Below, in pieces: positions 18,801 to 27,575 of a stretch of 64,000 bases of DNA (its first letter is position 1; each line of letters starts with the position of its first letter). Origin of the DNA: Actinomycetes bacterium (GTDB lineage: Bacteria; Actinomycetota; Acidimicrobiia; Acidimicrobiales; GCA-2861595); the NCBI GenBank assembly GCA_023264975.1, contig JAHFUS010000002.1, positions 1-64,000 on the forward strand, read 5' to 3'. Under the pieces are notes generated by a model. It was not told the origin of the DNA. It ran no database searches and saw only the letters and a list, made by a program, of their open reading frames with translations. The position numbers and the translations under genes are program-made.

Positions 18801-19110
18801 CCGGGTGCCGTGGCCCGGCTCGCCGTGCTGCGACATGCTCCGGGGCGGTGCCCGGTTCGTGCCCGACCTCACGATCCGCTATGGCGACGATCACCTCGTG
18901 CGCTCCTTCGGCGCCACCTCTCTGGTCACCGTGCCGGTGCTCATGCATGACGGAACGGTCTTCGGCACGCTGTGCGCCGTCGGCCGAGGGCCGGACGGAC
19001 TGGCCGTCACCTCCGTGGTGCTCATGGAGCTGTTCGCCCGGCTCCTCGTCGAACACCTGGGCGAGCGTGGAGAGCTGACCGAGCTCTTCGCCGGTCATCT
19101 GGTCTCCTAA
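15883..19110 (+). CDS. Membrane PAS-GGDEF-EAL c-di-GMP protein with C-terminal GAF-like region
   Basis: N-terminal multi-TM; PAS-like segment; MGGDEFAVLL; SGAEALARWEHPERG, DDFGTGWSSLSRL, VAEGVETAEQL. Confidence 0.93.
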   Translation: MTPRVWRAAIGAGVLAGAHVAWALTGVGGPTVTQLVLRGSLLLGSVATAVACFVVARRTLGGTRRGWTLFGLTGACWVVSQATAGFREVTTGRRLAFPSPADVPSNVALLLSVLALLAFLGGALSSAARMRTLLDGLLIAASLLFVSWAAVLEGLYRSAGDGPARLLGVAYPMGDVVLASLVLVAAGRVNGGSRLPWALLGAGLGLFAVGHSSFAYLQLAGLDSAPWTQSFSWLAGCLLVGIAALAFDVGTSPISTESRAGGKLGIFVPYIPLVLAAAVAVGHRVDRGAPAFLAVNGAVIIVLLLARQMLAQLENLELTQELEARVRRRTAALRRQERRFRSIAQNASDVLTVVDSSGIISYQSASVTRVLGHLAEDLVGKRLEDLLASEDSEERRSTLELVRAAAPPPAGPTVITAQLRRSDDSLCQAEITVSNLLQNEAVRGFVLTSRDITERSALEGQLRLQALHDPLTGLGNRVLFRDRLEHALARARRNPELLAVLMIDLDGFKQVNDSLGHDAGDRLLTEVAHRLQDCLRAGDTVARMGGDEFAVLLERADLEGPAVVAQRIVYRLRAPVDIDGKAIVTQGSVGVALGSTSTLNAEELLRNADLAMYVAKSKGKGIYEVYEREMHAAALDRVELETDLRVALRKRELTLHYQPVVELPSGRISGAEALARWEHPERGMVSPAEFVPLAEESGLVVDLGRWVLGEACRQAKRFQEAYPTEPPFAMAVNVAARQLTSPWLLDEVRKALAESHLPPSSLVLEITEGALMSDATSIVPTLEALRALGVRLAIDDFGTGWSSLSRLRSFPVDKLKIDQSFISEITSSDDDAPIVAAIVAMAHSLQLTTVAEGVETAEQLACLHRHGCEEVQGYLLSRPLPGERLLQLLADPGGLLEPAGAASGGLSPAEQSLMGLVAETTRPADGSDRIRPVLYELQRVTGADAVFLTEVHWADPDQELRFSTDQEVLVEGTRVPWPGSPCCDMLRGGARFVPDLTIRYGDDHLVRSFGATSLVTVPVLMHDGTVFGTLCAVGRGPDGLAVTSVVLMELFARLLVEHLGERGELTELFAGHLVS

Positions 19111-19141
19111 GAGCGGTCCCATGCTGCTGTAGCCTGCGGCG

Positions 19142-20062
19142 ATGGACGCCACCGGGCCAGGGGGTCGCTTCGGCGCCGTCCTCACCGCCATGGTCACGCC
19201 CTTCGACGACGAGGGCCGCCTCGATCTCGACGCCGTTGCCGTCCTCGCCCGCTGGCTGGTCGACAACGGCAGCGAGGGCCTGGTGGTGACCGGCACCACC
19301 GGCGAGGCGCCGGTCCTGACCGACGACGAGCGGGTCGACCTGTGGCGGGCGGCCGTCGAGGCTGTCACCGTGCCGGTGCTGGCGGGCGCCGGCACCAACG
19401 ACACGGCGCACTCCGTCGGGCTGGCGGGGCGGGCGGCCGACGTCGGCGCGGCGGGGCTCCTGGCCGTCACCCCGTACTACAACCGGCCCTCGCAGGCCGG
19501 CATCGAGGCCCACTTCCGGGCCATGGCGGGGGCCACCGCGCTGCCCGTCATGCTCTACGACATCCCCATCCGCAGCGGGCGAAAGATCGCCCACGACACG
19601 CTGCTGCGGCTAGCACGAGAGGTGCCCACCATCGTCGGAGTGAAAGACGCCACCAGCGATCTTGCGGGTTCGGCCCGCCTTGTCGCCGAGGCCCCAGCCG
19701 GCTTCGAGGTCTACAGCGGCGAGGACGGCGTGACCCTCCCGCTCCTCGCCATCGGGGCGGTCGGCACCGTGGGGGTGGCCACGCACTGGACGGGCCGCCT
19801 GCACGGCCGGATGATCGACGCCTTCGTCAAGGGCGACGTGGAGGAGGCCAGGCGCATCAACTCGTCTTTGCTGGCGAGCTTCGCCTTCGAGACGGGCGAC
19901 GAGGCCCCCAACCCTGTGCCTACCAAGGCGCTGCTGCGGGTCCTGGGCCTGCCCGTCGGCCAGTGCCGCCTGCCCATGGGCGCCGCGCCGGACGGCCTCG
20001 AGGACCAAGCCCGGGCCGTGCTGGCCGGTCTCGGCGACGACGCGCCGGCTCCGTATGGCTGA
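19142..20062 (+). CDS. dapA: 4-hydroxy-tetrahydrodipicolinate synthase
   Basis: TGTTGEAPVLTDDER; VTPYYNRPSQAGIEAHF; VGVKDAT. Confidence 0.95.
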   Translation: MDATGPGGRFGAVLTAMVTPFDDEGRLDLDAVAVLARWLVDNGSEGLVVTGTTGEAPVLTDDERVDLWRAAVEAVTVPVLAGAGTNDTAHSVGLAGRAADVGAAGLLAVTPYYNRPSQAGIEAHFRAMAGATALPVMLYDIPIRSGRKIAHDTLLRLAREVPTIVGVKDATSDLAGSARLVAEAPAGFEVYSGEDGVTLPLLAIGAVGTVGVATHWTGRLHGRMIDAFVKGDVEEARRINSSLLASFAFETGDEAPNPVPTKALLRVLGLPVGQCRLPMGAAPDGLEDQARAVLAGLGDDAPAPYG

Positions 20063-21719
20063 GCCCGTACGCATCACCTTCCTCGGCGGCCTGGGCGAGA
20101 TCGGCCGCAACTGCGCGGCGGTCGAGCTGGGCGGGCGCATCCTGCTCCTCGACTGCGGCCTCATGTTCCCCGACCTGGAGATGCCGGGCGTCGACCTCGT
20201 GCTTCCCGACTTCACCTGGCTGCGCCAGAACGCGGCCCGGGTCGAGGGATGCGTGGTCACCCACGGCCACGAGGACCACGCCGGCGGCCTGTCGTTCCTG
20301 CTGCGGGAGCTGTCGTTCCCGATCTACGGCTCCGCCCTCACCCTCGGCCTCGCCCGCAACCGGCTGGAGGAGGCGGGAGTCCTCGACCGCACCGAGCTGA
20401 TCACCGTCCGGGACGGTGAGCGCCGCATGATCGGACCGTTCGACGTGGAGTTCATCCCCGTCACCCACTCGGTGCCCCACGGCTTCGCCACCGCCTTCCA
20501 CACCCCCCAGGGCGTGATCCTGCACTCGGGCGACTTCAAGCTCGACCTCACACCGGTGGACGGCCGCCTCACCGATCTGGCCCGCATCGGCGCCATCGCG
20601 TCGCAGGAGGGCGTGAGGCTCCTGCTGTCCGACTCCACCAACGCCGAGGAGCCGGGCTACACGGCCAGTGAGTCGTCGGTGGGCGAGACGCTGCGAATCA
20701 TCTTCCGCGACCACGCCGACAAGCGGGTGATCGTCACCTGTTTCGCCAGCCACATCCACCGGGTGCAGCAGGTGGCCGAGATCGCCATCGCCAGCGGGCG
20801 CACCATCGCCACCCTCGGCCGGTCGATGGCCAAGAACATGGCGCTCGCCCGCGACATGGGCCTGCTGCAGATCCCCGACGCGTCCATCGTCGACATCGAC
20901 AAGATCGGCGACCTCGACCCCCGGCGGGTCTGCGTCATCTCCACGGGCTCGCAGGGTGAGCCCATGTCGGCCCTGGCCCTGATGGCGGCGGGCGAGAACA
21001 AGCGCCTCAAGGTGGGCGAGGGCGACCTCGTCATTCTCAGCAGCCACGCCATCCCCGGCAACGAGATGAACGTGGGCAAGGTCATCGACGGCCTGCACCG
21101 CCGGGGTGCCGAGGTGATCCATTCCGGCATCGCCGATGTGCACGTGAGCGGCCACGCCATGCAGGGCGAGCTGTCCACCCTGCTGGCCATCGCCCGGCCC
21201 GAGCACTTCATCCCGGTCCACGGCGAGTACCGCCACCTCACCCACCACAGCCGCCTGGCCATGAAGATGGGCGTGGCCACCGAGAAGGTGCTGTTGGCGG
21301 AGGACGGCGACGTCGTCGAGCTGAGCGACTCGGGCCTCGACTTCGCAGGCGAGGTGCCCGCTGGTTACCTCTACGTCGACGGCATCGTGGGCGACGTGGG
21401 GCACGGCGTGCTGCGCGACCGGCTGGTGCTGGCCGAGGAGGGCGTGGTGCTGGTGGTCGTCACCGTCGACTCGCGCTCCGGCGAGGTGCTCACCGGCCCC
21501 GAGATCATCACGCGGGGCTGGGTGTTCGAGCGGGAGGCCGAGGGACTGCTGGAGGAGGCCCGCAAGGTAGTGCTGGCCCGCCTGGAGCAGGTGGCGCTCG
21601 ACGACGGCGGCACCGACTTCGAGGTCATGAAGCGCCACGTGCGCACGGCGCTGGCCAAGTTCATCAACGAGCGCACCCGCCGCCGCCCCATGATCGTGCC
21701 GGTGGTGATGGAGGTCTAG
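20055..21719 (+). CDS. rnj: Ribonuclease J
   Basis: THGHEDHAGGL MBL motif, beta-CASP features, HGEYRHL; downstream of dapA. Confidence 0.94.
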   Translation: MAEPVRITFLGGLGEIGRNCAAVELGGRILLLDCGLMFPDLEMPGVDLVLPDFTWLRQNAARVEGCVVTHGHEDHAGGLSFLLRELSFPIYGSALTLGLARNRLEEAGVLDRTELITVRDGERRMIGPFDVEFIPVTHSVPHGFATAFHTPQGVILHSGDFKLDLTPVDGRLTDLARIGAIASQEGVRLLLSDSTNAEEPGYTASESSVGETLRIIFRDHADKRVIVTCFASHIHRVQQVAEIAIASGRTIATLGRSMAKNMALARDMGLLQIPDASIVDIDKIGDLDPRRVCVISTGSQGEPMSALALMAAGENKRLKVGEGDLVILSSHAIPGNEMNVGKVIDGLHRRGAEVIHSGIADVHVSGHAMQGELSTLLAIARPEHFIPVHGEYRHLTHHSRLAMKMGVATEKVLLAEDGDVVELSDSGLDFAGEVPAGYLYVDGIVGDVGHGVLRDRLVLAEEGVVLVVVTVDSRSGEVLTGPEIITRGWVFEREAEGLLEEARKVVLARLEQVALDDGGTDFEVMKRHVRTALAKFINERTRRRPMIVPVVMEV

Positions 21720-21772
21720 CGAACGAACGCTCCCCTGGGGCGCATGGTGCTGCTGTTACTGTTGTTGTCACT

Positions 21773-24178
21773 GTGACGACGACCAAGGGTCCTCCGGCCA
21801 AGCGCCGCCCCGCCCCCCCGCGCCGCCCCGCCGTCAAGGGCAGGGCGGCCGCCCGGAAGCCCACCAAGGGCCCGTCAGTCGGCGTGCGGTTGCGCGGCGC
21901 CCTGGCCCGCTCCCTCGGGCACCAGGCCGACGACGTGTGGGGCGTCGCCCTCCTGGTGGCCGGGCTGCTGGCCGCCCTGGGCATCTACGCCGACCTGGCC
22001 GGCCCCGCCGGCAGCGCCCTCGGTGAGGCTACCGGCAGGGTGCTCGGCGCCGCCCGCTTCCTCGTCCCGCCGGCCCTGGCCGGCATCGGCCTGTCGCTCG
22101 TGCGGGGCCGTCCCCGGGCCGAGCCCGGCCGGGCCGTCGTGGGCTCCACCCTCGCCCTGGTGGCGTGCGCCGGGCTCGGGCACCTGCTCGGTGGCGCCCC
22201 CGGCCTCGACGCCGAAGGGCGCCTGCTGCGCCGGGCCGGCGGGTACCTCGGCGTCGCCGTGGCAGGGCCGCTGCGCGCCCTGATCTCCCCGTGGGGCGCC
22301 GGCCTGGTGCTCGTGAGCGCGGCCGCTGTGGCCGTGCTCGTGCTCACCCGCACCCCCGCCCGGTCGGCGGCTGAACGCATCGGCGCCGGCGCATCCGCTG
22401 TCTGGCGGGCCATCGTGCCCGCCGCCCGCTGGGTTGCCACCCTCGGGCGCAGCGCCGAGGTCGAGGCCACCGCCGTCCGCCACCCGTCCTCCCGTATGCC
22501 CAGGAAGGGCGCCGACGACGGCACCGCCACGGCCGACGACCTCCCCCCTGTGCCGATCGACCGGGCCGATGAGGACGACGACCCCGCGCCCATCCCTGAT
22601 CTCGGGGTGCACGTGCCCAACGAGCCGGCGCCCAAAGCCGACCAGCTGGCAATCGACCTCGGTCCCGCCGCCATGGCCACCCACTGGCGGCTTCCCCCGC
22701 TGGCGCTGCTGAAGCGGGCCAAGAACACCGAGATCGACCACAAGGTCCTCGACGCCCGGGGCCGCACCCTCGAGGAGTCGCTGGCCGCCCATGGCGTGGA
22801 GACGCGCCTGGTGGGCAAGACGGTGGGGCCCACCGTCACCCGCTACGAGCTCGAGCTCGGCCCGGGCGTGAAGGTGGCCCGAGTCACCAGCCTGCAGAAG
22901 GACATCGCCTACGCCATGGCGGCGCCCGACATCCGACTGCTGGCGCCCATCCCGGGTCGCTCGGCCATCGGGGTGGAGGTGCCGAACATCACCCGCCAGC
23001 TGGTCTCGCTGGGCGACGTACTCGGCTCGCCCGAGGCCCGCGCCTCGCGCCACCCGATGGAGGTGGCAATCGGCCGAGACATCGCCGGCCGGGCGGTGAT
23101 GGAGAGCCTGGCCTCCATGCCCCACATCCTCATCGCCGGCGCCACCGGCGCGGGCAAGTCGAGCTGCCTCAACTCGATCCTCACGTCGATCCTGCTGCGG
23201 GCCACCCCCGATCAGGTCCGCATGATCCTGGTCGACCCCAAGCGGGTCGAGCTGGGCCAGTACAACGGCCTGCCCCACCTGCTCACGCCCGTGGTGGTGA
23301 ACCCCCGCAAGGCGGCCAACGCGCTGGCGTGGGCCGTCACCGAGATGGAGCGGCGCACCGACCTGCTGGCCGAGGTCGGGGTGCGCGACATCGGCGGCTA
23401 CAACGCCGCCTACGACCGGGGCGAGCTCACCAAGGAGCAGGCGCCGGGCATCCCCGCCGCCGTCGAGCACCACCGGCTGCCCTTCGTCCTCGTGGTGGTG
23501 GACGAGCTCAACGACCTGATGATGGTGGCCGCCCGCGACGTCGAGGAGTCGATCTGCCGCATCGCCCAGATGGGCCGCGCCTTCGGCATCCATCTGGTCA
23601 TCGCCACCCAGCGCCCGTCGGTCGACGTGATCACCGGCGTCATCAAGGCCAACGTGCCGTCCCGCCTGGCCTTCGCCGTGTCGTCGCTGGCCGACAGCCG
23701 GGTCATCCTCGACCAGCCGGGCGCCGAGCGCCTGGTGGGCAAGGGCGACATGTTGCTGCTCACCGCCTCGTCCAACGTGGCCCGCCGCATCCAGGGCCCG
23801 TGGGTGGGGGAGGACGAGGTGCGCGCCGTGGTGGCGCACTGGGTGCGCCAGGCGTCGCCCCGCTACGTCGAGGGCGTGGAGGGCGACACGCCCGATCCCG
23901 CCGGCGCCAACGGAGTCGCCGGTACCGGGTCGCGTCCGGACGACGACGACGACGAGGCCATGCTGGTCGCCGCCCAGGAGCTGATCGTTCGCTCGCAACT
24001 CGGCTCCACCTCGATGCTCCAGCGCAAGCTGAGGGTGGGCTTCGCCCGGGCCGGGCGCATCATGGACCTGCTGGAGCAGCGGGGCGTGGTGGGCCCGTCC
24101 GAAGGTTCCAAGCCCCGCGCCGTGCTCATGACGGTGGACGAACTCGAAGAGCGAGCGGGAAGTACCGCTTCCGCTTAG
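21773..24178 (+). CDS. ftsK: FtsK/SpoIIIE DNA translocase
   Basis: N-terminal TM helices; GATGAGKSSCLNS Walker A; VVVDELNDLMM Walker B; C-terminal gamma domain. Confidence 0.95.
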   Translation: MTTTKGPPAKRRPAPPRRPAVKGRAAARKPTKGPSVGVRLRGALARSLGHQADDVWGVALLVAGLLAALGIYADLAGPAGSALGEATGRVLGAARFLVPPALAGIGLSLVRGRPRAEPGRAVVGSTLALVACAGLGHLLGGAPGLDAEGRLLRRAGGYLGVAVAGPLRALISPWGAGLVLVSAAAVAVLVLTRTPARSAAERIGAGASAVWRAIVPAARWVATLGRSAEVEATAVRHPSSRMPRKGADDGTATADDLPPVPIDRADEDDDPAPIPDLGVHVPNEPAPKADQLAIDLGPAAMATHWRLPPLALLKRAKNTEIDHKVLDARGRTLEESLAAHGVETRLVGKTVGPTVTRYELELGPGVKVARVTSLQKDIAYAMAAPDIRLLAPIPGRSAIGVEVPNITRQLVSLGDVLGSPEARASRHPMEVAIGRDIAGRAVMESLASMPHILIAGATGAGKSSCLNSILTSILLRATPDQVRMILVDPKRVELGQYNGLPHLLTPVVVNPRKAANALAWAVTEMERRTDLLAEVGVRDIGGYNAAYDRGELTKEQAPGIPAAVEHHRLPFVLVVVDELNDLMMVAARDVEESICRIAQMGRAFGIHLVIATQRPSVDVITGVIKANVPSRLAFAVSSLADSRVILDQPGAERLVGKGDMLLLTASSNVARRIQGPWVGEDEVRAVVAHWVRQASPRYVEGVEGDTPDPAGANGVAGTGSRPDDDDDEAMLVAAQELIVRSQLGSTSMLQRKLRVGFARAGRIMDLLEQRGVVGPSEGSKPRAVLMTVDELEERAGSTASA

Positions 24179-24672
24179 GCGGAGGGGGGAGCCGCCGGGT
24201 GCTCCGTCGAGAGGCCCGGGATGTGGACGGCGGGCGGGAAGGTGATCGACTGGATGATCTCCCGGAACTCGTCCGACAGGGTGCCGAGGTCCAGATGGCG
24301 GTCACCGGCGACAGTGGACACCGGGCTGCCCAGCTGGCTCTCGTCGATGGTGAGCTCGCAGTCGAAAAACCGTTCGAAGGTCGACTGCTTGCCGCCGATG
24401 GAGAACGTGCTGCCCACGGGTGCGTGCACCTCGAAGCCGGAGTTGGCGAAGAACTGCTTGGTGCGGGCCACTTGGGCCACGGCCACCGGCACTTTCACCT
24501 CGCGGGTCTTCTCGCCCGGGGCAGGCGCGATGTGCACGCCCTCGGGGATCCCGACGTGCGGGATCTCGGGAGCGACGATCTCATCGCCCGGTGCCCGCTC
24601 CGCCACCGGGCGCAGCTGCACCACGGCCGAGAGCCAACGGTCAATATTGCGGTCCAGGTCCGACACGCCCAC
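24175..24672 (-). CDS. Hypothetical protein resembling a stand-alone pro-kumamolisin (S53 propeptide-like) domain
   Basis: VARTKQFFANSGFEVHAPVGSTFSIGGKQSTFERFFDCEL...LDLGTLSDEFREIIQSITF; no catalytic domain. Confidence 0.5.
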   Translation of the reverse strand: MGVSDLDRNIDRWLSAVVQLRPVAERAPGDEIVAPEIPHVGIPEGVHIAPAPGEKTREVKVPVAVAQVARTKQFFANSGFEVHAPVGSTFSIGGKQSTFERFFDCELTIDESQLGSPVSTVAGDRHLDLGTLSDEFREIIQSITFPPAVHIPGLSTEHPAAPPSA

Positions 24673-24730
24673 GAGCGTAGTGGCGTCGCGCCGCTACCGG
24701 ACAGCGCCGAACCCGATCCGCCGCGGTGCG

Positions 24731-25651
24731 TCAGGTGACCTTGACCTCGAGCATCTCGCCGGTGTGGTCCTTGTCGCCCTCCTCCTCACCGGGGAGGGCA
24801 CACCCGATCAGGTAGTCTCCGGGCTCGAGGTCGACGGTGACGAGGATCGTCTTGCCCGTCGCCACGTCGAACGAGCTGGCGGCGATTATCCCCGGAGCGG
24901 TGTCGGCGTACCCGGTGGGCGGCGCCTTGTCGCTCTCGAACAGGTCGGTGAAGAACGTGTCGATGTCGTCGTAGGTGGTGGACGGCGTGGACTTCCTGGC
25001 CACGATGAACTCGTGCGGGCCGGCGCCGGCCGACGTCATGCGCAGCGCGTTCTCGCCCGCCTTCAGCGTAGGGGGGCCATCGTTCCTCCCGTCGTCGATG
25101 GTGTACTCGGCGTCGGGCCGGGCGGCCTTGCCCTCGACGGCGCCGGGGGCCACGGTGAAGGTGGCCAGCATCCCCTTGGCCGCATGGGGGATCGGTGCCG
25201 ATTCGCCGGCGGTGGGGATGAAGCAGATGATGGCGTAGGTGCCCGCGCCGAGGAGGTCGGTGGTCACCTTCTCGGACCGACCGGGGCTCAGGACGGTGCC
25301 GGGGGCATCCAGCTGGGCTTCGACGACCGACTCGAGGGCGCTGTCGTCCTCCGACCGGAGGGCAGCTTGCACGTCGGCCTCGGTCTTCCCGTCTTTGAGC
25401 AAGGAGAAGGCGGCCATGTGCAGTTCGGCGCCTGAGTTCTTGAGGCTCACCGTGCTGGTGCCTGCTTGGAGCTGGCCTGACAGGGCGTAGGAGTACTCCT
25501 TCATGTCGACGGCCAGCGAGTTGACCCCGCCGTCCTCTGCGCCGCTCCCGGCCTCGGTGACCGTGGTAGTGGTGCGGCCCGCCCCGGTCCCGTCGCCGTC
25601 GCTGCACGCAGCCAGGCCGATCCCGAGCACGAGGGCCAGCACCAGCAGCAC
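24731..25651 (-). CDS. Secreted lipoprotein, hypothetical
   Basis: VLLVLALVLGIGLAACSDGD lipobox; two cupredoxin-like halves ending GTYAIICF / GDYLIGCALP. Confidence 0.7.
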   Translation of the reverse strand: MLLVLALVLGIGLAACSDGDGTGAGRTTTTVTEAGSGAEDGGVNSLAVDMKEYSYALSGQLQAGTSTVSLKNSGAELHMAAFSLLKDGKTEADVQAALRSEDDSALESVVEAQLDAPGTVLSPGRSEKVTTDLLGAGTYAIICFIPTAGESAPIPHAAKGMLATFTVAPGAVEGKAARPDAEYTIDDGRNDGPPTLKAGENALRMTSAGAGPHEFIVARKSTPSTTYDDIDTFFTDLFESDKAPPTGYADTAPGIIAASSFDVATGKTILVTVDLEPGDYLIGCALPGEEEGDKDHTGEMLEVKVT

Positions 25652-25746
25652 GGCGGGAGGGTAGCGGACGTGGCACCGTGGTCCGGACGCGCCGGAGGCG
25701 CCCTCTCCGCTGAGGGCGCCTCCGCAGATGCAATGAGGTTGAGGGG

Positions 25747-26073
25747 CTAGGCGGCTCGCACCGACGCTCGGTGCGTGTGGCGCACCTCGGGCTCCTCGCC
25801 CTCGGATGATCCGAGCCAGTGGAACGCGGCCCGCCACACGCTGGTGGTGCCGGCGACGGCTGCGCCGGTGAGGAAGGTGCCCATCCAGTTCTCCCGGAGG
25901 GCGACGCCCCAGCCATCGAACAGTGAGAAGTCGATGGCGAAGGTGCCGAGCACGGCGATGCCGAGGGTCAGCAGGCCGTGCAGCTTGGCGGTACCGGGCG
26001 CCAGGTCCTCGAACGCGTCGACGATCTTGAACAGCGCCAGCCCCAGGAGCAGGATCACGGCGAAGGTGTACAT
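25747..26073 (-). CDS. Small membrane protein, hypothetical
   Basis: 108-aa ORF with TM segments, MYTFAVILLLGLALFKIVDAFEDL. Confidence 0.65.
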   Translation of the reverse strand: MYTFAVILLLGLALFKIVDAFEDLAPGTAKLHGLLTLGIAVLGTFAIDFSLFDGWGVALRENWMGTFLTGAAVAGTTSVWRAAFHWLGSSEGEEPEVRHTHRASVRAA

Positions 26074-26163
26074 GGCTGTTGTTTCCTCCTGACGGGATGT
26101 TGGGTTCCCGTCGCATCTATGACCGTCCGGAGGGCTGCGGGGTAACAGGATTACCGTGACGCC

Positions 26164-27012
26164 GTGCGCGCCCGGGCCCCTGCCTCCTCCGCCAACCTCG
26201 GTCCAGGGTTCGACACCCTCGGCCTCGCGCTCGCGCTCTACGTCGACGTCGAGGTCGTCCCCGCCGACGAGTTGTCGGTGGTGGCCGAAGGCGAGGGCTC
26301 GGACTATCCGGCCGACGGCTCGCACCTGGCCGCCAGGGTCGCGTCCGCCGTCGTCGGCCACGACCGCCTGGCCGTCACCGTCCGTTCGTCGATCCCGGTT
26401 GGGCGGGGCCTCGGCTCGTCCGCCGCGCTGGCGGCGGCGGCGGCGGCGGCGGCGGGCGCCACCAACCCGCTCGCCATCGCCACGATGGTCGACGGCCACC
26501 CCGACAACGCAGCGGCGTCGGTGCTCGGTGGCCTCGTTACTGCGAGCACCGTCGACGGCGCGGCAGTCGCCCGAAAGCTTGCGCTGGACCCCGCCCTCGC
26601 CTTCGTGGTGCTGGTGCCGCAGCGCACGCTGGCGACCAAGGAGGCGAGGGCCGCTCTGCCCGAGTTCGTGGCGCACGCCGACGCCGCCTTCAACCTCGGC
26701 CGAATGGGGTTGCTCCTCGCCGGCCTCGCCGACCACCGCCTGCTGGTGCCCGCCGCCACCGAGGACCGGTTGCACCAGGAGCAGCGGGCGTCGCTGTTCC
26801 CCGAGGCGCCGGCCCTGCTGGCCGGGCTGGTCGACGTCGGTGCGCTGGCGTCGTGCTGGTCCGGGGCCGGTCCCACGCTGCTCGCGCTGTGCACGACGGA
26901 CGCCGCTGCCCACGTCCGCGCTGCTGGGGAGGCGCTGCTGGCGGACGCCGGTGTCGAGGGGACGGCGCTGCTTCTCGCCCCCGACGTCGACGGCCTCGTC
27001 GTCGGCGAGTAA
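26164..27012 (+). CDS. thrB: Homoserine kinase
   Basis: APASSANLGPGFDTLGLAL; VGRGLGSSAA GHMP motif. Confidence 0.93.
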   Translation: MRARAPASSANLGPGFDTLGLALALYVDVEVVPADELSVVAEGEGSDYPADGSHLAARVASAVVGHDRLAVTVRSSIPVGRGLGSSAALAAAAAAAAGATNPLAIATMVDGHPDNAAASVLGGLVTASTVDGAAVARKLALDPALAFVVLVPQRTLATKEARAALPEFVAHADAAFNLGRMGLLLAGLADHRLLVPAATEDRLHQEQRASLFPEAPALLAGLVDVGALASCWSGAGPTLLALCTTDAAAHVRAAGEALLADAGVEGTALLLAPDVDGLVVGE

Positions 27013-27045
27013 CCGGCGCCGTGGGGTGTGCACTAGCGTCTCGGA

Positions 27046-27198
27046 ATGGCCAGTTACGAGGGTTACTGCGTGAAGTGCCGCGAGAAGCGGACGTTCGACG
27101 GCGAGGTTGTCGAGATGGCGAACGGCCGGCGCGCCGCTCAGGGCACCTGTCCCACCTGCGGCACGAAGATGAACCGGATGCTGGGCAAGGACGCCTGA
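27046..27198 (+). CDS. Small zinc-ribbon protein (DUF5679-like)
   Basis: MASYEGYCVKCREKRTFDGEVVEMANGRRAAQGTCPTCGTKMNRMLGKDA; two CxxC. Confidence 0.8.
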   Translation: MASYEGYCVKCREKRTFDGEVVEMANGRRAAQGTCPTCGTKMNRMLGKDA

Positions 27199-27224
27199 CC
27201 CCGGGTCGCCGGTAGCGTCGGGGC

Positions 27225-27575
27225 GTGCCCAGCCAGCCGTCCCGGAGCCTCGCCGCTGTTCCCAATCCGAAACCTGGTCGGGACTACGAGGTCCGCTGCC
27301 GGACACCCGAGTTCACCTGCGTCTGCCCGCTCACCGGGCAGCCCGACTTCGCCACCGTCACGATCACCTACGTGCCGGACGAGTCCATCGTCGAGCTCAA
27401 GTCGCTCAAGCTCTACCTGTGGAGTTTCCGCGACGAGGGCGCGTTCCACGAGGACGTCACCAACCGCATACTCGACGACCTCGTGGCCGCGGTGGAGCCG
27501 CGTCGCATGACGGTGCACACCGACTGGCTCGTGCGCGGTGGCATCACCACCACGGTGGAGGCATCGCACCCCTGA
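27225..27575 (+). CDS. queF: preQ0 (7-cyano-7-deazaguanine) reductase QueF
   Basis: [53 protein letters not shown]. Confidence 0.95.
   Translation: MPSQPSRSLAAVPNPKPGRDYEVRCRTPEFTCVCPLTGQPDFATVTITYVPDESIVELKSLKLYLWSFRDEGAFHEDVTNRILDDLVAAVEPRRMTVHTDWLVRGGITTTVEASHP

Noticed and set aside
21767-21777. GTCAC-T-GTGAC dyad over the ftsK start
   Set aside because: Too short and overlaps the GTG start and Thr-rich codons; likely chance
21875-23998. 707-aa minus-strand ORF opposite ftsK
   Set aside because: Codon-shadow product of a clear FtsK gene
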